Source of the DNA: Panicum virgatum
Lineage: Eukaryota; Streptophyta; Magnoliopsida; Poales; Poaceae
Assembly: GCF_016808335.1 (NCBI RefSeq)
Contig: NC_053146.1
Span: 25,884,938-25,948,937 of the forward strand
Reading direction: 5' to 3'
DNA: 64,000 nt
In this document: one piece after another, positions 25,429 through 36,626 of the stretch
Layout of the letters: every line of letters begins with the position of its first letter
How positions within the stretch are numbered: position 1 is the stretch's first letter
Made by a program: the position numbers and the translations under genes
Notes under the pieces: generated by a model
Databases searched by the model: none
The model's input: only the letters and a program-made list of their open reading frames with translations
What the model was told of the DNA's origin: nothing

Positions 25429-26949
25429 CTACGCGAATAAAATATGCCATGCATGAAACTCATGAAATGATGCAATACAATGCAGTACTCATAAATAGAA
25501 GCATAGGCAAGACCTGTAAACAGGACTCTCAAAACTATGGCTCAAAGGAATGGTGTAGTGCTGAGATGGGATTTTGGCTCCAGATTCTCTTTAGCCAGAA
25601 GTGTCTCCAACAAGAAAGACTGGGGTGCATTTGAGCAAAACAAGATCAATTCCAACTAGAAAAATGTAGTTCCAGGCTTTTATTGCTCTTAAACAAGAAC
25701 CAGCAAAACCATCTAGCAAAAGTAGCGAAACTCTCCATTTCATGGTTCTATCAGATAGAGCATGAAATTATGAAGCTAATGCAACTGGTTTTGCCTTTTT
25801 AGCATTTTTTTAGGATTTTCTAAGAATTTTGGAAGATTTCAGCCATTTACTCAATAAAAGAAAAACCCTAAACCCTAAACTGGCTGACAGCTGGGCCCCA
25901 CATGGCAGTGGAAGGCCCAGCCCAGTTCTCCTCTGTTTTGCGCCCGCACGCGCCATGGCGATGGCCAGCGGTGCGGCCAGGCACGGCGGCGGTGCTCCCG
26001 CCGGCGGCGGCCGGCCAGCGGCGCGGCAAGGCCAAGCCGCGCCCAGGGCGGGCTGGCGAAGCAGGGCGCGTGCGGAGCGGCGTAGGGGCGCACGCAGGGC
26101 GGCCCGCGGCAGCGCCATGGCAAGGGCGGGGCGGCGCACGGCGTTCCCCGCCGGCGGCTAGACCGGCCGGCGGCGGGGCGGGCAGGCCGCGGTCAGGGCA
26201 AGCCGAGGGGGCGGGGGCGCTCGGCCGTAGCGCGCGGGCCCGCGGAGAGGCGGCCCGCGGCGTGCGCGCGGCGGCGCTTGGGCAGCCGTGGCGGCGTGGC
26301 GCGTTCTCGGCGGCGGCGACGAGGGAATCGAACGGGAAAGAGGTCGGGGAGGGAGAGGAGGTCGCATCCGAGTTCACCGTGGGCTCAATTTGGGCGAAGG
26401 AGAGCCGGAGAGGGGGCTCGACGGAGTGGGGCGGAGCTCGGCGAGCTTGGTTATGGTGGCCGGCGGTGGCGGCCTGATTCTGACCGGGTTTGGGCGCGGC
26501 CGAGCTCGGGAATGCATGGAGGAGGCAAAGGGCAAGGCGAGGGAGGCTCTGGCGCGAGGGATCAAGGCGGGGTGTCGAGCTACGGCCGGCGCGACGAGAT
26601 CTGCTCGTGTCGGTTCGACGTGCGCGCGAGCTCGAAGGAAGAAGAAAGGGGACGGGGCGAGAAGCATCCAGGCGTGCGAATGGATAAGGGCGACACGCAA
26701 AAGGCAAGGTTCGCCGGCGGTCGTGACGTGTGGAGGTCGCTCGCCGACGACGACAGTCGCCGGTATGGGCGTCGCGGTGACATAGTGACGCACAGGAGAA
26801 GCACAGTGACGTTCAACGAATTTTGACCCAAGTTTGACCATCCAAAACTCAAATTTTCATATAGCAACTTGAAATTTGGCCAAAATAGAAGTTGTGGAGG
26901 AAGAGAAGCTCTACAACTTTGCTTTTGGGCGAAAGTTGATTTGGGGTTT

Positions 26950-29900
26950 TGTAACACTCCAATTTAAATTTCAGTATTTAATTATAAATTTAATTGGCTT
27001 TATTTAATTTTCTAATGTTTTATATGCTTAGTCTTACATTTAAATTAATTTTCTTTCATAAGGAATTAAAATTTTTCTAGGTTTAAACATGTTTGTGCAT
27101 TCATGCTGGTGCATGGTTTTATTTTGGTTGAGTGCATAGGGTTTGAATTCAAATTTGAATTTGAATTCAAATTAGTTGAGTGTTGTTTGGAATAGAAAAG
27201 GGGAAGAAAAACCAGAAAAGAAGAAAACCAACCCAGCCCAACCCGCGCTCCAACCCTTTTCCCCCGCGGCCCACACCTTGGCCCAGCAAGCCGCCAGCGC
27301 GCGCCCCTCCTTTCCCCCGGCCCAGCACCCCTCGCCCTTTCACCCGCCTCGCAGCCCAGCTCGCGCGCACGGCCCGCTTGACCCGCTCGCCGCTCAGCCC
27401 GCGCTGCGCGTCGCCCTCCCCTCAATGACCAGCCGAGCCCGCTTGCCAGGTCCGTCTCCCCCACGACGCGCTCGGCCAAGCCGCGATGTCACTCGTGATC
27501 CCCGACGGATTGCTTCCCGGGGCACACATGCCGAGATCTCCGGCCCCCCCTTTTAAACCGCCCACGGCCCCTCTGCGCCTCCTCCCATCCCGCAGCCGCC
27601 TCTAACCCAAGCTTCGCCCGCACCCCGACCTCCGCCTCGCCATTGCTGGCGCAGAACCTCTGCGCCGCCGCAGGAGCTCCGCCTGGGTGCCAGGAGTGTC
27701 ACCGCGGCCACCATCCCCGACTTCGACCCTTGCGCGCACGGGATTTCCCTGGAACGCCGCCGCAGGTACGTTGGTCCGCCATCACGATTCCTCGTCACCG
27801 GTGGACCGCAGCCCGTCCTAACAATCGCCGCACCTTTACAGGACCCACACAGACTGCTCCAGTGGATCAGCAGGCCAGGAGTACCCCTGTAGCACCACTT
27901 CCCTGAGCTCCGCCTGAGCGCCGCCCGTGCACCACCGCTCGACCTCGCCGCCGCAGCTGCTAGCGCCGTTGCAGCCCTTCCCGAACCCAACTGGGGCCAC
28001 GGGTGGATCACCCGAGCCATGCTAAAGCTCCCCGGCCAAACTGCAGCTCGAACCGACCCCGGAGCACTCAGTTTGGTGAAGCCCGGCGAACCCCCGCTGC
28101 GGGGAACGTCGCTGGCGACACAGCGCCGCCGCCCCACGCGCGGATCTGATCCTGGCCGTCAGATCTGAGGTGAACGGCCCAGATTAGAACCAGCGTACTA
28201 TTTCGTGGGACTTTTTGCTAAAGAGCCCCTGCCTTTCTTCGAAATCAACCCGCGGTCCATGCGCTTTCAAAAATAATTCCATATAAGCCCTGTTTTTAGC
28301 GTTTAGGCCCCTGCGTTTTCCAGAAATAGAAGCCGCCATCCACCACTGGCAGTTTTACGCACTGACCCCTAGATCTATGGTTTAATTATGTATAGGTCCC
28401 TGGTTTTTTAGCAGAAGCCCCTAGAAACCCTGTTTTCTTGCAGTTTAGTCCCTGAACCTTTTTTTGGGCCTAGTTTTCGCGTTCTAGCTCCGTTTTAGGC
28501 GTTCTTTATGTCCACGCGATCGTTATAATGCGTAGAATAGTTCTAGACCAGTTTTGTTTGCTGTTTTTTTATGTATTGTTGTACTATTTCTTAGTATTGG
28601 CCTTTGTTTGCTTGTATGTTTATGTTGTTGCCTTGTTTTTGGCCATGTGTTCGTGAGTAGACGTTGAGCTACCGGAGGAGCATCAGTACCAGTACCCGGA
28701 GCAGCCACCATCTTTAGAGCAGTTTGAGCAGCAGGAGAACTTTGAGGAAGGCAAGTATAACATGAACATCCTATCACTTTTAAATACAATTTCATACTGC
28801 ATTTTAATACTGTATGCCTATAAGGACTTTCCTAGCCACTTTATATCCTTTATATATATATATCCTTTGAGTTGCATTTTGGTTAGTTGTGCTAGGTGCC
28901 GCGCTATAACACACTTGGTCCTTTTTAATTAATGTGATTAATGGTATATGCAACTTAATTCTGAGAGTGGCCCTCTGTGCGGTGTACTTGAGTGGCTCAC
29001 GTCTCGTTAAAAAATGGTTTTTCTAGAAACATGGTTTAGGGGGCCAGCACGGTGCTTAGTGCTTGGTTGGCCACTCTCCATAAGGACCGGTTCATAGAGC
29101 GACAACCTGGGACAACTGCGCAACCACAAGACTGGAATGGGACGGTCTTGGCTTACTAATTAGGTCATTTTGGTTCGGGAGTAACTTACCGACGGGGCAA
29201 GAGGGGGGTGAGCTTCAATGGTCCCTGCGCTACGAGGCTTGGTCTGTGTTATCTTGTACCCCCTCGAGGTGGGCCCCATTGTTGCCGAGCCTGAATCCTT
29301 AGCGGTTACACCTTACCAACGTGGTCCTTTGTAGCGGCATCGTAGTGAGTTTGCTAGTCATCTCACCTACGGAAGTGTGATGAACAACTAGCGTAGCTCA
29401 CGACTTGTGGGTAAAGATGTGCAACCTCTACAGAGTGTAAAACTGGTATACTAGCCGTGCTCACGGTTATGAGCGGCCCAGATCCTCCTTTTGATTAGTG
29501 GGGTTATCTTCCTTTGATTAGGTGGGGTTCCCCAGGTGGTTTAGTTTGGTTCTCAGTAGTTCATAATTAATTTTGATTAATTTCTATGTAACTAGGTTTA
29601 TGGTAATTCATCAACTTGTAGTAATTAGCTTTAATAAAATTTTGCCAAGACTTAAAAGCTAATGCAGTTGAGTCAGCCAACCTTAGAACCTCATAGTTTG
29701 TGTTACACTTGTTGAGTACAAGTTGTGTACTCACACTTGTCTCCTCTACTTTTTCCTCTTGTTCTTTTTGGGATACTCTACTGCTGCTCAGTTCCTACCG
29801 ACGCGAGGGAGTTCATCCAGAGCTACCAGGAGTACGAGGATTTCTAGGCGTTCGTCTCCCAGTCGACGTCCCTGTGGTGCCCAGCTTCGACGAGGGTTTG

Positions 29901-30097
29901 CGTATATGTTTTACGCTTCCGCTGTATCAGACATTTTTGTCATTCATGTAATAAATAACATTCGTATTCGCTTTATTATATCTTTTTACGTGATATGTGC
30001 TGTGATATATTGTTCATTCTGTTGTATATACATGTGACTTGATCCTGGCACGTATATGATTGCTCGGTTTATGTCCTTTTGTAAACCGTGTGTTACA
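26950..30097 (+). mobile_element. Solo LTR C2, same family as C1, plus strand
   Basis: This 3148-bp insertion has TGTAACAC and GTGTTACA ends. The flanks GGTTT (26945-26949) and GGTTC (30098-30102) form a target duplication with one mismatch. It aligns with C1 in opposite orientation along most of its length: near 90-95% identity by eye at the ends, more divergent in the GC-rich block. The GC-rich block 27200-28150 carries GCCGCAG|GTACGT near 27766 and TTTACAG near 27841, which look like a short intron. Confidence 0.85.
28661..28750 (+). other. Exon-like cassette in solo LTR C2
   Basis: GTGAGTAG precedes 90 nt open as two bases + 29 codons + one base, ending GAGGAAG|GCAAGT. The reading is rich in Glu, Gln and Tyr (VELPEEHQYQYPEQPP). 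The phase equals that of the other cassettes. Confidence 0.5.
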
Positions 30098-30242
30098 GGT
30101 TCGGATCATCGAGAAAAACAGGGTCAAACATGGCTAAAATGATGTTTACTATGCGAACACGATTAACGCTAATGACACATTTAAGCCATGATTAGCTATT
30201 AAAAATGGTATTAGCGAGCACAATTAACACAGGGGTGTTACA

Positions 30243-31169
30243 GTGGTACTTAATTTGTGGCAAGGTTTTGGGAGCAACTACAAGAGGCTCTCAGAACTAA
30301 ATTAGTTCGAAACTCAGCTTATCATCCACAAACTGACGGGCAAACCGAAAGGGTGAATCAAATTCTAGAAGACATGCTTCGAGCGTGTGTCATTCATTAT
30401 GACAAAAATTGGGACAAATGCTTGGCTTTAGCTGAGTTTTCTTATAACAACAGCTATCAGACCAGTCTGAAAATGGCACCATTTGAAGCCTTATATGGTC
30501 GACGGTGTCGAACTCCTTTGAGTTGGTCCCAGACCAGAGAACGTAAAATATTCGGACCCGAACTAGTGGTTAAGGCCGAGGACAAAGTGAAAATCATACA
30601 AGCAAATCTCTGAGCTGCTCAATCCCGGCAAAAGAGTTACTTTGACAAGCGGAGGAAACCTTTGAAATTCAGCATTGGTGACCATGTTTACTTACGAGTT
30701 TCACCAACCCGAGGCGTTCAACGATTCGAAGTCAAGGGAAAATTAGCACCTCGCTATGTCGGGCCATTTGAAATCATTGAAGAATGTGGACCCGTGGCTT
30801 ATCGACTGCGGCTTCCTTCACGACTCGCAACCATCCATGATGTTTTTCACATATCTCAACTCAAGAAATGTATTCAAGTTCCTACTGAGATCATCGATCA
30901 GCAGGAATTATTGTTGGAACCCGACCTCTCTTATACTGAATATCCACTCCGAATTTTGGATCAAAAAGAGAGAGGCACCCGTCGAAAAGTGGTAAAAATG
31001 TATAAAATTCAGAGGTCACACCACACTGAAGAAGAGGCCACTTGGGAGATGGAAGATTATCTCAATCGACATTATCCTGGTTTTCTTAGCTTCACCTCAG
31101 GTATCTTATGTCCCTACCTCAATTCAATCATCCAATCTCGGGTCGAGATTCTTTTTAAGGGGGGTAGGC
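30243..31169 (+). pseudogene. pol part 3: integrase C-terminus and chromodomain of the Tekay-type element
   Basis: After the GTGGT duplication the integrase core resumes (ARFWEQLQEAL, then YHPQTDGQTERVNQ, which holds the catalytic Glu). A TGA at 30611-30613 follows IIQANL and probably came from CGA. The GPY/F-like part follows (LAPRYVGPFEI, then HISQLKKC). A chromodomain-like tail (RSHHTEEEATWEMEDYL, near 31012-31066) places the element in the chromovirus clade. The frame then runs into the polypurine tract and LTR. Confidence 0.9.
31153..31169 (+). promoter_or_regulatory. Polypurine tract of the Tekay-type element
   Basis: A purine tract with AAGGGGGGTAGG directly precedes the 3' LTR start TGTGACACC. 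Confidence 0.75.
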
Positions 31170-31899
31170 TGTGACACCTCAGGTGTCTGTACACTTAAAT
31201 ACAAAACACTGTACCCAAATAAAACTTAAAAGAAGAATTTGGGAAAATAATTCAAAAAGGAAAGGTCAAATAAAAGTCAAACTACACAAAAGAAATCAAA
31301 ATAAGAAAGAAAAGGGGTGAAAACCTACTCAAAATCCAATTCAAAAATGTGTAAAAAATAAGTTTGGCTCATAAGAGGTACTTTAAATGACATGTGCTCA
31401 ATTGAACTTTCAGCCAAAACCATCCAAAAGATGAATAAAAATCAAACCCCTTTTGTGCAAATTAGGAAATTCAAAATAGTTCAAAATGTGGGTTTCAAAT
31501 GAAAATTTACATAAAACAAAAGTTGTAGATCTTGAAAAGTTATGCAAATTTGATATTCAACACTTTTTCATTTGAGCCCCAAAAAGTATAGAAAATTTTA
31601 GTTTACTAAGAGGTCCCAGAACTTTTAGAAATCACAAAGGAGCCCCTACCACCATCTCCCCTCTGTTTCTCTGCAACGGCGCCCCACCCGCCGGCGGCGT
31701 ATTGTGGACGCCATCAACGGCCATCTGGGCCCTGGTGGACCTCAAACCCGCCGCCTGGCCTGCTAGCTGGCTCTCCCTTCACTTGCCACGCGCCCCTGGC
31801 CTTCTGGCACTGCTCCCTCCGCCACCGCGCCGTCGAGCCGTCTCGGGCCAGACCGACCTCCCCCAGGCGCCATTAGCCTCGCCCAGGAGCCCTCTAGTC

Positions 31900-31907
31900 T
31901 ATAAATA
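31900..31907 (+). promoter_or_regulatory. TATA box of the Tekay 3' LTR
   Basis: TATAAATA lies in a context identical to that of the 5' LTR copy. It could drive read-out into the SIRE DNA to the right. Confidence 0.55.
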
Positions 31908-33919
31908 GGACTAGAGACCCCGCCGTCGCGCGACCCCTCTCTCCTTCCCCTTCCTCCGCCGTCCGCCATGGCCGGCGAGATCTAGCTCGCGCAGGCAGGC
32001 CACCCCAGACCCGCATTGCCTCACCCAACTATCCCAGCAGCCTCGCAACACTCCAGTAAAGCTCATACGCACGCTGAATCCCACCAAAACCCATCCCAGT
32101 CACCGTTCCCCTTCCGCGCCACCGCCGGCGAGCTTGGGGCTCGCCGCGGACCGGCCAAATCCAGGGGAGTCCGAGAACAACAGCTACCCCAGGAGCTTCC
32201 TCATGCTCTCGCGGTGCTCGTGTGTGCGAGGTTCCTCTACTCCGAGCCCTCCTTCGCCTACACCGCCGACCACCCGAACACCACCGCCGCCATCGACGCC
32301 GACGATCTCGTTTCCGATCACTATACGCCCGAACACCGACCTGGGTAGGTGGTTCTCGAACTCCTCTCTCGCGCGCTGGACACCACTGGCCCTGCTAGCA
32401 GAACACCACTGGCAAGATGCAACGGCGGAGAAGGCCGGCGAAGGACCCGGTTGTAATTTCTTTTTTTTTCGTTTGAGGGTGAGTTTGCAAGTTTTCTAGG
32501 GTTTGGCAGTGAAATTCAAAAATGCATAACAAATCACAGAAAAATCGTAAAAATACAAACTTAACTGATCTGAAATTTTGATAACAAGATCTACAAGTTT
32601 TGTAACAGTCAAATCTACAGAAACTCTACTAAATTTAATCTATGAAAAAGAATAAGAAAAACAACCAATGCATGTTCAGGAAGTTGTACTCAACAAATGA
32701 CCATGATTTTTGGATATGTTCTTTCTGATGAAATGTTACGATCACAGTAAAAAGATGGCACCCAACTAAAACTGATATCTTGTTAGAACAATCAAGATTC
32801 TCAAATCTATTGATGAACTTCATGATTTAATGCTGGAAAACATGTACATGATCTTGCTCTGAAATTTTTCGTACATGCATGTGTATTTGAAATCATGCTA
32901 ATCCATAAATTTTAGGACTGTTAGAGTTAGTTTGCTATATACCATGATTAATGCTTGTTTAAACAATTTAATTCATCGTATATAGTTGTTATGCTCAGAA
33001 AAATCTATATTTATTTTTGAAGTCTCATTTTGGTTCTTTAATCCTGCCTATAAAGTATGAGCTATAGTTACTGAGTACTGCTTCAGTTAAAAATCATGCT
33101 TAGTATGTTATGGCTAAGATTGTTATTTTTGTTCTGGGTAAACCAAGCCATATCTGATCATGATTTTTGGATATATTCTTAGTCAGAGTAGATTTTTACC
33201 ATGATAAAAATTTCACATGCATTACTGATTATCTTGGACCTTGAATTAATATGCTAGCTCATGTAAAATTAAATGCATAATTAATTCATCTGGTATAGAT
33301 AATACTTGATAATTTTTCTGGAACATGGATAGGACGTATGTAGGCTCTGGTAAAAATGTGAGAACCTTATCACTAGTATAACTCTCTGTAAAATTAATCT
33401 TATTTAATAGCTTGCTATTTTTGTCCATTTTATAACCTCTGATGCTTAAGGAAATAAAATCTGCAAATTTTACAGTACTGAGCAGATTCTATAAAGATGC
33501 TTCAGTAAAATTTGTGGCACCAGAACTCATGTCAATCTTTCTATTAAAAAATGTGAATTAACAAGAGTAATCTACTTACATGAATTATTATGATTAAATG
33601 CTTTATGGATAGATGCTGAAATTTATACAGTAGATGCTAAAGTATCTGATCTATTCTACATTAAATTTTCATCACCATTTTAGGAGTAGAATTGCTGTTA
33701 TGAAATTATGAAAACATGCTATGTTTTAATGTTGGAAATGAAAATCAACCACCACACTCATTTATGAAGAAACATAGTAATTAGTACTACTCCATAAATG
33801 ACTGCCCAGTAAATAAGCTTACAAAGATCATATCTAAGTTATTTTGTTGGACTATAACTTTATCGTGAAGTAAAGAAATCATTATTCATGTGTAACTCAT
33901 AACTTTGCATTGCATATAG

Positions 33920-34060
33920 AAATGGTTAATCTTGCGAACGGTGAATATGACCTGGTTCCCATGGATCCTCTTGCTTAGGAGGTTAATCTGAATTTCACTA
34001 ACTTAGCTCAACACCTGGGCCAAGCCCCAGAAGCTTCTCTGCCTGACAGTGCCCAAGAAG
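33920..34060 (+). other. Exon-like cassette in the Tekay 3' LTR, with one TAG
   Basis: This is the 141-nt counterpart of 12507-12644. A TAG at 33976-33978 stands where the 5' LTR has CAG, a direct example of C-to-T change. Boundaries ATATAG and GAAG|GCAAGC are kept. Confidence 0.5.
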
Positions 34061-35496
34061 GCAAGCTCCGGTGCATAATTCATTTATTTTCAAAGTTATT
34101 ATTCATCTAACTATTCATAATGTGTTGTAATAATTTTATTTCCTGCATTGAAATTTTTCTAGGCATTGATCGAAAACCTTAGACGCATGATCCCTAGGCA
34201 CTTATGTTTGACATCTGGATCTTTTTATCGACTAGTTGCCCCGCTAATTAGGAATGGTAGAAGTCGAGGGGTTTCCTGCCTCTCACGAGCATATAGGAAT
34301 TTACTGACTTTAAATTCCTGCTGAAATATAAGGACAACGGGCGGGGTTGTGTAGTTGTGATACCCCGCTAGTGTAGTCAAAATTGGCTAAGGTCGCGGTG
34401 TGTGGCTCATTTCTAAGCATTTGAAAGTACTAGACACATACCGAGAAATATGGTAATCGGTAAGCTTAAGTACCTGATTGGACCAGCAAGTGGAACGATC
34501 TCGCACCCCCTTGGTAGCAGTAGGTTTATTTTTGTCCGGACGTACGGGTGCAGAGTGGTCGGACTCTGTAGTCGGGTGGGGGTGTTCCGGATCCACGATC
34601 TGGAAAGAAAGGGGAAAAGTAGCATGGGCGGGAGCGAAGTCGATCCCCATGCGTGTGGTCTAGGTTCTCCTGGCCAGGTTGAAATTCGATTCAGAATCGT
34701 CCGCCTCTCACGGCATGAGATTGCTTACTGATTTCAGTCACACAGAGTAACAAGTGGAACATGATGATGATAATACTATTGTATGATTAATGTTTGCTCT
34801 ACCATGTTTGAGTAGAGATAGTTGCAAACTTAGAATGGTTAAATCCAACTAGAAATTGGCTAAATAAAATCTGAAAGTAAGGATCCACTCTTAGTGGCAT
34901 TTTTGGCAAAACAAACCCCACAACCAAAAAGTCTTGCATGTCTAGTTATCGGACTATATTATATCCGCTGACGGGTAAGTCTTGCTGAGTATTAGTATAC
35001 TCAGCTTTGCTTGTGGCACTGTTTTCAGGTACTAACTTCGAGGATTTGATTGCGAGTCTTACTTGGCCTTGTACTTTGCCTCCGGGCTGGTCTGTTGAGT
35101 GGGATGGTCCTTCAGCAGGTGCTGACCACCCTCCCGCTGAGTGACGCTTTCGTACGGGCTTTATCGATGCGTCATTTCTTTTCGCTAGTCGTCTTTTACT
35201 GCTTCCGCTAAACAATGAGACTTGAATAATTTGAGTAGTCTGGAACTCTGTAGTACTTTACTATTCTGAATATGGTTTTGTAATAAATTTACTTTCCGCT
35301 GCAAACTCTGAGATGTTCTGTGTTGTAATCTCTGGGCTCACCTTCGTGTGAGTGTTGTCTGTGCGATCCTGGAAGAGCGTGGCTTTTATCGAGGCTTCAC
35401 TCAAGGAATTACCAGTGCGTGCCGATTTGGGTCAGAGTTGCCTAGCAATGAAGATCAGTGCACCCGGGCCTAGTTAGTTTGGGTGGTTCCGCCACA

Positions 35497-35501
35497 AACA
35501 A
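35497..35501. repeat. Target site duplication AACAA (right)
   Basis: Second copy of the duplication around the Tekay-type element. SIRE sequence continues with GAGTTAGAG. Confidence 0.88.
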
Positions 35502-36331
35502 GAGTTAGAGATTTGATGAAATACCGAGAAGACATGGTGTAGGATGTCGCGGAGTGTCTAGGGATGTGCTCGGAACGTCCGGGAATCACGCCAAAAATCC
35601 TCCCTCTTGAGAGCTTCTTCCACGTGCTTGAGAGAGAAAGTGATGGCTTTTGGATGGTGTGTGTGCGGTTTGGTCGGGGAGAGAAAGAGATAGCCCATTA
35701 TAAATCAAGTCTGGCCGACCCCACCATTCTGTGCAGGCGCGGATCGTCCGCGATACCCTGGCGCACCGTCCGCCTCTAAAAATTATGATACAGACACCCG
35801 ATTGGAACTGCCTCTGGTAAAATTTTCCCAACACTGGCGCACTGTCAGCGGACCCATGGCGGACCGTCCGTGACTTGCTCAGTAGACACATCACCGGTGT
35901 ATCCGAAGCTAACCGGTTGCACCGATGACCCGCGGGCCGTCCGCGGTCCAGTAGCGGACTGTCCGCTGTCCGCTGTATAATTTTTCCGGCTGAAACCTTT
36001 CTGCAGAGCCTCTGGTGAATATTTTCATGAACGGCGGACCGTCCGCCTCTTACCCGCGAACCGTCCGTGCTTCTAAAATTCAGACTGTCCAGAATTCTGC
36101 CAATTTCACAAATCCAACTTTGAATTGGGATCATTGCTCATATAAAAATTCAAAAATCTCAAAACTAGCATGAATATATTCCAAAGATTCATATGAGCGA
36201 GTAACAACAAGAAATCAAAAATAAATCAAGTAAAATTATGAAAACTCATAAATGGCTCAAAAATTCCTTAAAAATTCCGAAAAATGAAATAAGAGATGCA
36301 CATAAGAACCAAATGCCATATGTACTAGTTT
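35502..36331 (-). other. SIRE internal non-coding region with palindrome motifs
   Basis: Colinear with about 49800-50520 of the plus-strand SIRE copy (shared words around GACACTCCGCGA and GTATTTCATCAA). About seven GCGGACCGTCCGC variants lie between 35738 and 36068. It follows the pol stop codon on the minus strand. No coding sequence is seen. Confidence 0.65.
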
Positions 36332-36391
36332 TTAAGTCATTTTTGAGAAGTCAATGACATTTAGCTCATTTTTCAATTTACAAAAATGATT
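36332..36391 (-). pseudogene. Last codons of SIRE pol (RNase H C-terminus), deletion remnant
   Basis: On the minus strand the reading FCKLKNELNVIDFS ends at a stop at 36332-36334. The plus-strand SIRE copy has the same end at 49750-49795 (FCKLRNELNIIDFS). Only about 20 codons remain. Upstream of them lie about 230 bp without recognisable coding and then the gag end, so roughly 4 kb of pol has been deleted. Confidence 0.75.
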
Positions 36392-36626
36392 TTTTCCAAA
36401 AGCAAGATTCAACTTAAATAAGTTTGCAAGCCATCAAATATTTCCAATAAATCATCACAACTAGAATAAGACACTTGTAAGTTGAAAACACTTTGGACTT
36501 CATTAGCTTGTCATGGCATTGGGTTGTATATATGTAAAAGGCTTCAATTTCTTGATTCAATCATAAGATCAAAAATATGAATTTCATTTGAATCAAGCCT
36601 CCAATGCCTTTGGTACCTACACACAT

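Larger units (their letters stand above)
23833..30242 (-). mobile_element. Solo LTR D, Tekay-type family, minus strand, interrupted by C2
   Basis: It starts TGTAGCAGC and ends GGTGTTACA, with a perfect GTGGT duplication. Without the C2 insertion (26950-30097) it is about 3.26 kb. There is no coding region, primer site or polypurine tract. Minus-strand orientation is inferred from the GC-rich block (25860-26830), the exon-like cassette (25428-25300) and a GAGTATTAGTATACTC-type word near 24340 that is shared with the outer Tekay LTR. Very long overlapping open frames in 25829-26841 on both strands come from GC content. Confidence 0.83.
9810..35496 (+). mobile_element. Tekay/Del-type chromovirus (Ty3/gypsy), inactive, with three nested solo LTRs
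   Basis: The LTRs are 9810-14082 and 31170-35496, with TGTG...CACA ends and a perfect AACAA duplication. The internal order is an accessory coiled-coil ORF, then gag, protease, RT, RNase H, integrase and a chromodomain-like C-terminus in one frame, as in Tekay/Del chromoviruses. Insertions of 3.25 kb and 6.4 kb split pol. Catalytic residues of protease, RT and integrase are each altered and gag has several stops, so it is dead. The LTRs differ by about 5% in the parts compared by eye, plus indels. It lies in the internal region of the SIRE element. Confidence 0.92.
31170..35496 (+). repeat. 3' LTR of the Tekay-type element
   Basis: This is the 4327-bp partner of 9810-14082, ending GCCACA and followed by AACAA. 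It retains the TATA box (31900-31907), the donor-like GGTAGGTGG near 32343 and the exon-like cassette. Confidence 0.9.

Noticed and set aside
25829..26841. Overlapping open frames up to 279 codons on both strands
   Set aside because: They lie in the GC-rich block of a solo LTR, are rich in Arg, Ala and Pro, overlap in several frames and show no domain. High GC removes stop codons.
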